From positions 1 to 8,391 of the forward strand of contig JAFYLN010000100.1 of the NCBI GenBank assembly GCA_017537045.1: a DNA stretch of 8,391 nt, read 5' to 3'. A model generated the notes under the pieces. It was not told the DNA's origin, ran no database searches, and was given only the letters and a program-made list of their open reading frames with translations. This stretch comes from Oscillospiraceae bacterium (GTDB lineage Bacteria > Bacillota_A > Clostridia > Oscillospirales > Oscillospiraceae). The position numbers and the translations under genes were made by a program. Positions 1 through 6,316 of the stretch are shown in pieces (position 1 is the first letter of the stretch; each line of letters begins with the position of its first letter).

Positions 1-87
1 AAAGGCCGCGCCGATGTGGTCGATCAGCATTGTCACGCAGGCAATCAGCTTCAGCCCCTCCTGGGAAAGGCCGCGTTTTTTGTCCAT
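1..87 (-). CDS. TraX-family membrane protein, N-terminal 29 residues only (partial)
   Basis: The minus strand opens with ATG at 87 and stays open for 29 codons to the window edge. The peptide begins MDKKRGLSQEGLKLIACV and continues with TMLIDHIGAAF. A short basic and polar lead followed by a hydrophobic segment ending in LIDHIG is the hallmark start of the TraX/acyltransferase-like integral membrane family, common as chromosomal genes in Clostridia. By family knowledge this is a polytopic membrane protein; TraX of F plasmids is needed for N-acetylation of pilin, but the role of the Firmicutes homologues is not settled. A GAGGG Shine-Dalgarno lies about seven bases upstream of the ATG, and a near-consensus promoter lies behind it (120-148). 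The gene is transcribed away from the tRNA locus and is probably chromosomal backbone. Only the N-terminus is visible, so the family call rests on a short motif. Confidence 0.7.
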   Translation of the reverse strand, partial: MDKKRGLSQEGLKLIACVTMLIDHIGAAF

Positions 88-119
88 GATGATCCCTCAT
101 TTCCGAAAATTCTGTCATC

Positions 120-148
120 ATTATACCGTAAGGGGCCGAAAAAGACAA
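120..148 (-). promoter_or_regulatory. Sigma-A-type promoter for the TraX-like gene
   Basis: On the minus strand a -35 box TTGTCT (148-143) and a perfect -10 box TATAAT (125-120) are separated by exactly 17 bases. It points into the TraX-like gene starting at 87 and is back to back with the tRNA promoter at 169-197. Confidence 0.7.
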
Positions 149-168
149 TGAATTTCCACAAAGAACGG

Positions 169-197
169 TTGATTTTTCCGCTTCAATAGTGTATAAT
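169..197 (+). promoter_or_regulatory. Sigma-A-type promoter for the tRNA locus
   Basis: The -35 box TTGATT (169-174) and perfect -10 box TATAAT (192-197) have a 17-base spacer. The expected transcription start is about 203-205, just before the tRNA-like sequence at 211. No comparable promoter is seen before the second tRNA at 409, so this one may drive both. Confidence 0.75.
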
Positions 198-210
198 ACA
201 CTCTCGGTAT

Positions 211-298
211 CCGGGCGTAGCTCAGTTTGGTAGAGCGCTAGCTTTGGGAGCTGGAGCATCGAATCAGTTCGATGGCTTCAAATGTTGCATCCGCCCCT
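211..298 (+). tRNA. Degenerate tRNA-Pro(UGG)-like gene, probable tRNA pseudogene
   Basis: The 5' half is a good tRNA: acceptor strand CCGGGCG, then TA and a D arm of the GCTC...GAGC type, and an anticodon stem CTAGC/GCTGG enclosing TTTGGGA, giving anticodon UGG (proline) at 245-247. The 3' half is not normal. Where the 5-base variable loop should be there is a 7-bp hairpin (257-263 with 268-274, loop TCAG). A TTCAAAT T-loop-like string (277-283) follows, but its flanks pair mostly by wobbles. The acceptor end matches at only five of seven pairs, and the outer two are C-T and C-C mismatches. There is no CCA. A strong promoter precedes it, so it is probably transcribed. It could be a tRNA damaged by an insertion or by imprecise element integration, or an unusual tRNA-like RNA. 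Its first 40 bases resemble the intact tRNA-Pro at 409. Confidence 0.5.
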
Positions 299-408
299 GT
301 TACGCCCTAATTACCCCGTAATTATCTCCATCAAAAGTTCGAAAAATATGTGCCAGAATATCTTTGACCACATGTTTGACCACATCTGAAAAATCTTTAA
401 CTGAATAT

Positions 409-485
409 CCGGGCTTAGCGAAGTTTGGTATCGCGCTTGATTTGGGTTCAAGAGACCGTGGGTTCAAATCCCGCAGCCCGGACCA
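409..485 (+). tRNA. tRNA-Pro (anticodon UGG), with encoded CCA
   Basis: All four arms fold. The acceptor CCGGGCT pairs fully with AGCCCGG. The D stem is GCGA/TCGC. The anticodon stem CTTGA/TCAAG holds the loop TTTGGGT with anticodon TGG at 443-445. The variable loop is AGACC, and the T stem GTGGG/CCCGC encloses TTCAAAT. The discriminator A482 is followed by an encoded CCA (483-485). It decodes proline CCN codons, chiefly CCA and CCG. No convincing promoter lies directly upstream, so it probably relies on the promoter at 169-197. It is followed by a strong terminator (510-547). The first base pair C-G is as expected for bacterial tRNA-Pro. Whether it is the original chromosomal gene or was brought by an element cannot be told from this window. 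Confidence 0.92.
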
Positions 486-509
486 CGTTTGCGGTTCATG
501 CCGCATGGA

Positions 510-547
510 AAGCCGCAAAGTAGCAATACTTTGCGGCTTAATTTTTT
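510..547 (+). terminator. Intrinsic terminator after tRNA-Pro
   Basis: A perfect 13-bp inverted repeat (510-522 with 527-539) closes on a GCAA loop, which is a GNRA-type tetraloop, and is followed by AA and six T residues (542-547). It ends the tRNA transcript. The Shine-Dalgarno of the next gene begins only six bases after the T-run, so any transcript of that gene starting upstream must read through it. Confidence 0.85.
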
Positions 548-564
548 ACTTCTGGAGGGAAAGC

Positions 565-2208
565 ATGTTTCGAAGAAATACAAATATATTCTTTATCTCT
601 AGGCCTTTCTGGGAAGAAATGAATATCCCTGAAGATTTTGTTCTTCGTATGTACCAAGAATACTTCGGAAAAGAAGAACGTACTATCCACTCTCGAAAGG
701 ATGCAATCTCCTTTATTTCCCCCATTCTTTCTCGTGTACAGCTAGAATTGTTAGATTGGATTAAATTAACAAATACTAATCTTGCGATTAAGTCCCTATA
801 CCTAATTTTTGATAGGTGCTTCAAATATTACTTTGTCCAGAAAGCTGACCGTGAGAAACTTGTTGAACTAAATATCCACGACAACGATATTGTTGATAGC
901 TTTAGTATCACTAGAAATATGGCTCTCAATGTAATAAATTCGGTCAACCTTTGGATAGAAAACATTCTCTTATTTCAAAACAAGATTGATGAACAATTAA
1001 CAGACACATCCTTTACTATTGATAGCAGGTTATTTCTTCAGCTCTATATTTATGGTATTTCCTCAAAAGCACTTTCCCTACTTACATTAAGTCAAAAATT
1101 CGATGAAAAAGAATTATTCTATGGCATCAAATACAGATTGCAAAGTGAAGAACCTATCGACATAGTTAGAGAGTACCCTGTAGTATATTTCAGCCCCGCC
1201 CTCATTGGAAACCAAGCCATTTTTTCTGTTAGCAAATCAGATTATACTAATCTGGATCACTCATCATTCGGCAAGGGCTTTTACGCAGAGTATGGGTGCA
1301 ATCTCTTGCTATCCATAAGATTAATGTCAGCTTTTCAGAAGGATGTATTAAATGGGGGCAAACTTTCATATGGTGTTATGGCTAAAGATAAGTTTTTAGC
1401 TTTCATTGAGAAATACTCCCCAAAAGACTTTGATCCCCAAAAATTCTTCGATGCTTTTGTCCTTACAAATCGTACTGTTTCAACCCAGTTGAAGAAAAAA
1501 GATCCAATAATCTGGGTTATGGGAACCAATAAGTATCGCCACGAACTGCGTCCGTTTATTTGCCTAGACAATGACACTATTGCCATATCATACATGGCTC
1601 TAGAACAATCCAAAAACATCTGGCTTTCTTATTTTGCAAATGGCGGAATGCCATATTCTAACAACACGGATCAATTGACCGCTGCTATAGAAAAACGAAA
1701 TGAGGAACTCTCCAAACAGCTAGTTGATATAATCAGAGTTCAGTTAAGATCACAATATCCACCCGACTTTGATGAATGTGATGTTAAGTACGACCGCATC
1801 TTTGGTCACAAGGAGTATGATTACGGCGACTATGATATTGTTTTCTATACTAAACAAACCAACGAATTATTCCTTATCGAAGCAAAATTCTTTTCAGACT
1901 CTCTTAATAATAGTGGAATAATAACTGATTATGAGAAGTTATTCAAACCCAAGGGATACTATGAACATTGTAGAAACCGTTATGACTTGGTAATCCAGGA
2001 ACCAGAATGCATGAAGCAATTTGTTGGTGCCAGTGGAACAGTAAATGCTCATTTTCTCTTTCTATCGTCTAAGCCTCTTGAAATTGAATTCACAGATAAA
2101 GATGGTGTTGTATCCTTCCCCTGTTTATCAATATTCACAAAATATCTTACAGGAAATTTGATTTCTGAGGATGGCTTCGAAACCATAAGACCCACTCATC
2201 AAATATAA
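565..2208 (+). CDS. Unrecognised 547-residue protein with a C-terminal PD-(D/E)XK-type nuclease motif
   Basis: The start is set by GGAGGG (554-559), five bases before ATG 565. The frame is open further upstream, but that stretch covers the tRNA and terminator and is not coding. The family is not recognised. Near the C-terminus, residues 417-426 read EYDYGDYDIV and are followed by LFLIEAKFF, giving D422/D424 and then E439-A-K441 on a predicted beta strand. This acidic-then-ExK arrangement is the signature of the PD-(D/E)XK fold found in restriction and repair nucleases. E417 could be the additional helix glutamate of the motif. The first 400 residues are rich in aromatic and charged residues, with no clear membrane segment and no NTP-binding motif; they may be a sensing or DNA-binding part. 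The gene is AT-rich, next to a tRNA and 750 bases upstream of a Gabija pair, so a phage-defence nuclease is a reasonable inference but unproven. No promoter of its own was found, and no terminator follows its stop directly. Confidence 0.72.
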   Translation: MFRRNTNIFFISRPFWEEMNIPEDFVLRMYQEYFGKEERTIHSRKDAISFISPILSRVQLELLDWIKLTNTNLAIKSLYLIFDRCFKYYFVQKADREKLVELNIHDNDIVDSFSITRNMALNVINSVNLWIENILLFQNKIDEQLTDTSFTIDSRLFLQLYIYGISSKALSLLTLSQKFDEKELFYGIKYRLQSEEPIDIVREYPVVYFSPALIGNQAIFSVSKSDYTNLDHSSFGKGFYAEYGCNLLLSIRLMSAFQKDVLNGGKLSYGVMAKDKFLAFIEKYSPKDFDPQKFFDAFVLTNRTVSTQLKKKDPIIWVMGTNKYRHELRPFICLDNDTIAISYMALEQSKNIWLSYFANGGMPYSNNTDQLTAAIEKRNEELSKQLVDIIRVQLRSQYPPDFDECDVKYDRIFGHKEYDYGDYDIVFYTKQTNELFLIEAKFFSDSLNNSGIITDYEKLFKPKGYYEHCRNRYDLVIQEPECMKQFVGASGTVNAHFLFLSSKPLEIEFTDKDGVVSFPCLSIFTKYLTGNLISEDGFETIRPTHQI

Positions 2209-2328
2209 TTTTATGATTCCTATTATCTGATAGCATATATCTGTAGCTCTTGGTCAAAACCTTTGCCACCAACTACATGATAATTTGCAGCAAGTCACTT
2301 GCCTGATTCTATTTCTAAATCTATTCTT

Positions 2329-2360
2329 GCCGCCGGAGTTGCCTCCGGCGGCCTTTCTTT
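2329..2360 (+). terminator. Intrinsic terminator at the scrap of integrase 3' end
   Basis: A perfect 10-bp GC-rich stem (2329-2338 with 2343-2352) with a four-base loop is followed by CTTTCTTTG on the plus strand. It lies 120 bases after the nuclease-like gene and could end its transcript. The right arm and tail belong to the 41-bp repeat that recurs beside the intact integrase. Confidence 0.7.
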
Positions 2361-2384
2361 GTTTACTGCGTCATCATTTCTGAC
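2344..2384. repeat. 41-bp direct repeat, left copy
   Basis: This stretch matches 6722-6762 at 39 of 41 bases, without gaps; the differences are C2352/G6730 and G2370/A6748. It covers the right arm of a terminator hairpin, the CTTTCTTTG tail, the complement of an integrase stop codon and its last codons. The two copies are in the same orientation, 4,378 bases apart, and bracket the DUF3892 gene and the Gabija pair. Confidence 0.8.
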
Positions 2385-2436
2385 CGCTCTGCTTCTCCAC
2401 CTGCATATTATCCCGCTCTACTTCAAACACTATTGC
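2363..2436 (-). pseudogene. Remnant of an integrase C-terminus (about 25 codons)
   Basis: Read on the minus strand, the last codons give SEMMTQ followed by TAA (2365-2363). The intact integrase ends SEMMMQ with TAA at the matching position. Further upstream, in a shifted frame, FEVERDNMQVEKQ resembles AEIEAEKAIQKQ of the intact protein, so at least one frameshift separates the two parts. Similarity fades near 2436, just where the Shine-Dalgarno of the DUF3892 gene begins. This is a truncated copy of a recombinase gene related to the one at 6741-8186. It marks an old insertion or deletion boundary. Confidence 0.6.
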
Positions 2437-2451
2437 AAAAGGAGTGGTAAT

Positions 2452-2733
2452 ATGGACGAACACAATCTCGTCAAAAACACATTGGATCAGATCCCCCAAG
2501 CTGTGCCTGACGCGAAGCGCATCGTCGGTCTGGTGAAAGAGGATGGCAGAATTACCGGCTATCAGCTTTCCGACAATTCCATTGTGGAGAAGCAGCAAGC
2601 AGTGGACATGGCAAAGCATGGTCAAATTGCCCACGTCGGCATCACCCACCGGGGCAATACGGAATACCTGAAATCTATCCCCGATGGCAGCGAAAATAAC
2701 AACCTAGGCAACCTTCCCTCCATATCCACATAA
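2452..2733 (+). CDS. DUF3892-family small protein
   Basis: This is a 93-residue protein starting at ATG 2452, with GGAG at 2441-2444 placed seven bases upstream. The same frame is open back to 2299, but that part runs through the terminator and integrase scrap and is not coding. The core matches the DUF3892 pattern: an early hydrophobic strand (RIVGLVKEDGRITGYQL), then AVDMAKHGQIAHVGI, then EYLKSIPDG, and finally NNNLGNLP. The family is small, soluble and without an assigned biochemical role; members are frequent in Firmicutes and often lie on mobile elements. There is no signal peptide or membrane segment. It has a terminator on each side (2329-2360 and 2738-2776), so it is likely a single-gene unit, although no clear promoter was found in the 90 bases before it. 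It sits between an integrase remnant and the Gabija promoter, and is more likely element cargo than a Gabija subunit. Confidence 0.75.
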   Translation: MDEHNLVKNTLDQIPQAVPDAKRIVGLVKEDGRITGYQLSDNSIVEKQQAVDMAKHGQIAHVGITHRGNTEYLKSIPDGSENNNLGNLPSIST

Positions 2734-2737
2734 GCAT

Positions 2738-2776
2738 AAAAGGCCGACGGAATCAAACTACGTCAGCCTTTTCTTT
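2738..2776 (+). terminator. Intrinsic terminator after the DUF3892 gene
   Basis: Arms AAAAGGCCGACG (2738-2749) and CGTCAGCCTTTT (2761-2772) pair over 12 positions with one C-A mismatch, and the tail is T-rich (TTTTCTTT). It begins five bases after the stop codon. The A-rich left arm means it may also work on the minus strand. Confidence 0.75.
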
Positions 2777-2901
2777 ACTTATGGCGGCACAACTTTTGAT
2801 TTTCTTGCTCCTTAGGTATATCTGATTTTGTTTTCTACAACAGCAATTACTCTAGTTTCACCATATCTGCAAATTAGGTGCAGTAATGGTATCGTAATTA
2901 C

Positions 2902-2930
2902 TCGACTCCCTCTTGCGTCTATGATATAAT
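2902..2930 (+). promoter_or_regulatory. Sigma-A-type promoter for the Gabija operon
   Basis: A perfect -10 box TATAAT (2925-2930) has a weaker -35 box TCGACT (2902-2907) at a 17-base spacing. The leader to ATG 2962 is about 25 bases and holds GGAGGG (2950-2955). The -35 box overlaps the end of a GTAATTAC palindrome (2894-2901), and AATTACTC occurs at both 2845-2852 and 2896-2903, so an operator is possible. Confidence 0.6.
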
Positions 2931-2961
2931 AAGATAAAAATGGGTAATTGGAGGGTTAAGG

Positions 2962-4719
2962 ATGAAAATCTCCAGCATTCACATTAAAGGATTCCGCAAT
3001 TTTGATGATGAGCAAATTACATTCCAAGACAAAACTTTAATTATTGGCGCCAACGATGTTGGTAAGTCTAATTTGATATACGCATTACGTCTATTATTCG
3101 ACAAATCTATCAGCGAGCGCGACTTAGAACTTTCTGATAGCGATTATAATGCATATTCAAGGGCTAATGAGATTGAAATAACTGTCACTATTACAAATGT
3201 TGTTGAGGAATGCCTTTTAAGTGCTTTTGGCGGTTCTGTAAAAGACGGAACATTGCTTATTCGTTACAGAAATTCTAAAGGTGGTTCCTATCAATTATTT
3301 GTCGGCTTCAGCGAAAACACATTAGCAGAAATCACAACTCGTCAGTATATCAGGCGCCTAAATATGCAATGTGTTGATACCAATCGTGACCTCTTTAGTT
3401 TCTTAAAGCATGAGCGCATGCAGATGCTTCGTCTCGCAAAGGAAAAATTGTCTGAGGCAGCAACTTCGGAGGATACACAAAAAGCCGTTGAAATTCAGGA
3501 AAAGCTGGATTCCATAAATACACAGATTAGTTCTATGCACTACATTACCACCGCCCTTGATCATGTCAACCAAGAGTTGGGTAAGTTGTCTATCCATAAC
3601 GAAGACCAGACTGTACAATTCATTGCTGGTGAAAGCGATGCTGGAAAACTACTGGACAATTTAGCCTTGGCGTATTCCTCAGCTGACCATCCCCTCACTC
3701 TGGGTGGTGACGGTAGGAACAATCAGATTTTCCTTGCGACATGGATTGCAAAGCAAAATATTCAAAAAAGTATTGACCATGTTACATTTTACGCAATTGA
3801 AGAGCCAGAAGCTCATCTCCACCCCCATCAGCAACGTAAACTCTCCGAGTATATACAGAATCACTTTGACGATCAAGTGTTCATCACGTCACACTCTCCC
3901 CATATTGCATCAAGATTTGACCCTCACAGCATAGTGCGCCTTTATCCCGAAACCAAATACACTCATGCAGCCTGCGGCGGTTGCAGTTCCATGCTTCAAA
4001 AAGTAATCTCTGATTTTGGCTATCGGCTTAATGCACTTTCAGCAGAGGTATTTTTTGCGGATGGAGTTTTCCTCGTAGAGGGAACCTCTGAAGTATTATT
4101 CTATAATGCATTAGCGAAAGAGCTTCGTATCGACTTAGATCGTCTTAATATCTCTATCATTTCAGTTGAGGGAATTGGATTCAAGCCATATGTCGCCGTG
4201 TGCAATGCATTGAATATTCCTTTGGTCCTGAGAACCGACAACGACATTTTTTCCAAGCCTACCAAGAATCCTACTCACGATTATTATGCAGGTATTTCTC
4301 GTATTATGGGTATCCTCAAAGATATTCACGCTGGATCAGATGACAGTTTGTGTGATTATTGGGACAAACATGAAACGGAAAACGAATGGACACATAAGAG
4401 CCCCCCACCTGCTACTGCAATTGCACTAAATTCCTATATTCGAGCGCAGGCAGTTTCTCAGGGAATCTATATGTCAGACGTTGATCTCGAAACTGATCTG
4501 GCCAATGGCCCATTGAAAAATACACTTAAAACTCATTATAATAAACAACGCATCAGTACACTCATTCGAGCAATGCAAACCAAGAAGGCGGAGAATATGA
4601 TGCACTTTTTAGTAAAAAACCATGCATCGTTTTCCTGCTTGTACGGAGACAAGATTACTTCCCCTTTGAAAGACCTGCGGGATAAGGTTTTAGAAAGGAT
4701 ACACCCTGCAAATGGATAA
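2962..4719 (+). CDS. gajA: Gabija anti-phage system protein GajA: OLD-family ATPase/TOPRIM endonuclease
   Basis: This 585-residue protein is close to the length of characterised GajA (just under 600). The start is ATG 2962 behind GGAGGG with six bases between. The N-terminal ABC-type ATPase half shows Walker A GANDVGKS (29-36), a degenerate signature LGGDGRNNQ (247-255), Walker B with catalytic glutamates AIEEPEAHLHP (around 279-288) and the switch histidine in TSHSP (H311). The C-terminal TOPRIM half shows FLVEGTSE (E373, E377) and RTDND (D426, D428), the acidic metal-binding sites, then DLETDL (508-513) and a KK pair (541-542) that may supply the later catalytic acid and lysine. By family knowledge GajA forms tetramers, nicks or cuts DNA, and is restrained by nucleotides; depletion of nucleotides during infection releases it. 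A CGGC pair of cysteines (338-341) lies between the halves. The gene for its helicase partner overlaps it by eight bases. Confidence is high because both domains and the partner agree. Confidence 0.93.
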   Translation: MKISSIHIKGFRNFDDEQITFQDKTLIIGANDVGKSNLIYALRLLFDKSISERDLELSDSDYNAYSRANEIEITVTITNVVEECLLSAFGGSVKDGTLLIRYRNSKGGSYQLFVGFSENTLAEITTRQYIRRLNMQCVDTNRDLFSFLKHERMQMLRLAKEKLSEAATSEDTQKAVEIQEKLDSINTQISSMHYITTALDHVNQELGKLSIHNEDQTVQFIAGESDAGKLLDNLALAYSSADHPLTLGGDGRNNQIFLATWIAKQNIQKSIDHVTFYAIEEPEAHLHPHQQRKLSEYIQNHFDDQVFITSHSPHIASRFDPHSIVRLYPETKYTHAACGGCSSMLQKVISDFGYRLNALSAEVFFADGVFLVEGTSEVLFYNALAKELRIDLDRLNISIISVEGIGFKPYVAVCNALNIPLVLRTDNDIFSKPTKNPTHDYYAGISRIMGILKDIHAGSDDSLCDYWDKHETENEWTHKSPPPATAIALNSYIRAQAVSQGIYMSDVDLETDLANGPLKNTLKTHYNKQRISTLIRAMQTKKAENMMHFLVKNHASFSCLYGDKITSPLKDLRDKVLERIHPANG

Positions 4720-6304
4720 AAAGCCTACTGAAGAACAATTGCAAATTATTGACCATCCTGGGAATATAGTTGTCACCGCAAAACCTGGTTCCGGAAAAAC
4801 ATATACTGTTGTTGAAAAAATCGGAAAAGTGCTTACAAATCTGCCAGAATATAAAGGAGTAATAGCTATTTCCTTTACCAACAAGGCAAGTGATGAACTA
4901 AAAAAGAGATGCTCTAAAAAAGGTATTGCTGTGAAGCAGTCTTTTTTCGGTACAATTGATAAATTCTATATATCTCAAATAATCATCCCCTTCGCCAGTC
5001 ACCTGACCAATTGTATGCCGGAGTATTCTGTTTGTGATGACATGGATGATGATCCCAAATTCTCTGATCTTTCCAAGCTTTCCGGAACACCAACTCCAGA
5101 CCAGGAGGCCATGCTCATAACCGCTCTATCTGAGGGTAAAATTTTTCTTAAAAAATCCGGTGAGATTGCTCTATATATTCTGCACAAGGTTCCAGGAGCA
5201 CTGAAATACATTCAAGCTAGATTCTCTCATATTTTCATTGACGAGTATCAAGACTGCGGTGAAATACAGCATCTCATTTTCATACATCTTGTTAATGCAG
5301 GTCTAATTGGTGTTGCTGTGGGTGACATAAACCAAGCCATTTATGGTTTCGCAAATCGTTTTCCCAAATACTTAATCGATCTAATCGGTAATAATGAATT
5401 CAGCCATTTTGAGCTAAACAAAAACCATCGTTGCCATCCCAGTATCTCAGAGTATTCACTGTGTCTATTTGGTGCATCGAAATCTATTCCTACGGAAAAA
5501 AGGGTATTTCTTGTCAATGTACAAGGCAGTGAAATTCATATTGCCAAAAAAATCGATCAGTATTTATCTGCAATAAAAGCTCGGTATTCTGTTACCAACA
5601 ACAAAATCGCCATTCTTTGCCGCAACAATGGCACTGTACAGCAACTGAATAATGCATTGCAAACCCCACACAAAGTATTTGTAGAGACTGCCCTTGACCG
5701 AGATAGTTCTGATTGGTGTCGGTTCTTCAGGGATACTCTCACTTCATGTTTTGATACCAGCATCTATGCACTAGATTACGCTGGCGAATTATTCGCTGAA
5801 GAAACCGAGCCTGAAAAATATCGTCAAGCGCTCCAATTGTGCCATGCTATTTTTTCTTGTTCACCAGAAACAATACTCTCTGCCGAGGATAATTTGATAA
5901 GACTCGCAAAGCTTGTCTACCCCAAAGGTGATTCCAAAACTTCACGAGCTCTTCTACACAGGATACTTGCTGATGAGGATATGATACAAAACTATGTCCC
6001 TGCCACTGATCACGAACTAAACATCATGACACTACACAAGTCCAAGGGGCTTGAGTTCAATGTTGTATTTCACATGGATATGTATCAATATATCATTTCT
6101 AACGAACGAGGAAACCCAGATGAAATTGCACAAGCATTAAATCTTCATTATGTAGGTGTTACTCGAGCTATTGATGTTTGCTATATCATGAACGGATCAA
6201 AACGTTATAGAAGTAGATACGATGATTATGTGAGTGCATACCCATCGGCATTTTTGAGCAAGCCAGGTCTTTCAGAACGAATGCGTAATGTAACCTGGAA
6301 ATAA
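4712..6304 (+). CDS. gajB: Gabija anti-phage system protein GajB: UvrD-like superfamily 1 helicase
   Basis: This 530-residue protein starts at ATG 4712 inside the end of gajA (8-base overlap), so translation is probably coupled. AAAGGA at 4694-4699 is a rather distant Shine-Dalgarno. The superfamily 1A motifs appear in order: a Q-motif region (PTEEQLQII, 5-13), Walker A AKPGSGKT (23-30), AISFTNKA (motif Ia), IDEYQDCG (D177-E178 Walker B), GDINQAIYGF (204-213, motif III), NHRCHPS (238-244, motif IV area), TLHKSKGLEF (440-449, motif V) and VGVTRA (481-486, motif VI with its arginine finger). It is much shorter than UvrD or Rep (about 670-720), as expected for GajB. In known systems GajB recognises DNA ends and hydrolyses nucleotides, which relieves inhibition of GajA, and the two form one large complex. 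A retained full motif set suggests an active enzyme. No terminator directly follows; the first downstream is at 6699-6738. Confidence 0.93.
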   Translation: MDKKPTEEQLQIIDHPGNIVVTAKPGSGKTYTVVEKIGKVLTNLPEYKGVIAISFTNKASDELKKRCSKKGIAVKQSFFGTIDKFYISQIIIPFASHLTNCMPEYSVCDDMDDDPKFSDLSKLSGTPTPDQEAMLITALSEGKIFLKKSGEIALYILHKVPGALKYIQARFSHIFIDEYQDCGEIQHLIFIHLVNAGLIGVAVGDINQAIYGFANRFPKYLIDLIGNNEFSHFELNKNHRCHPSISEYSLCLFGASKSIPTEKRVFLVNVQGSEIHIAKKIDQYLSAIKARYSVTNNKIAILCRNNGTVQQLNNALQTPHKVFVETALDRDSSDWCRFFRDTLTSCFDTSIYALDYAGELFAEETEPEKYRQALQLCHAIFSCSPETILSAEDNLIRLAKLVYPKGDSKTSRALLHRILADEDMIQNYVPATDHELNIMTLHKSKGLEFNVVFHMDMYQYIISNERGNPDEIAQALNLHYVGVTRAIDVCYIMNGSKRYRSRYDDYVSAYPSAFLSKPGLSERMRNVTWK

Positions 6305-6316
6305 GGCATACAATTC

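Noticed and set aside
376..405. Possible separate promoter for the second tRNA (TTGACC at 376-381)
   Set aside because: No acceptable -10 box is found 16-18 bases downstream.
300..518. 72-codon minus-strand reading frame across the second tRNA
   Set aside because: It contains a peptide of the LRDLNPRS type, which is the well-known false translation of the antisense strand of tRNA genes.
364..564. Upstream extension of the nuclease-like reading frame
   Set aside because: The frame is open, but it runs through the second tRNA and its terminator; the Shine-Dalgarno at 554-559 sets the start at 565. The hydrophobic stretch seen there is a translation of the terminator.
2215..2285. Minus-strand stretch reading VVGGKGFDQELQIYAIR before a stop
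   Set aside because: It is too short and has no recognised match; it may be a gene tail but could equally be chance.
2299..2451. N-terminal extension of the DUF3892 frame with a hydrophobic stretch
   Set aside because: It translates the terminator hairpin and the integrase remnant; a good Shine-Dalgarno lies just before ATG 2452.
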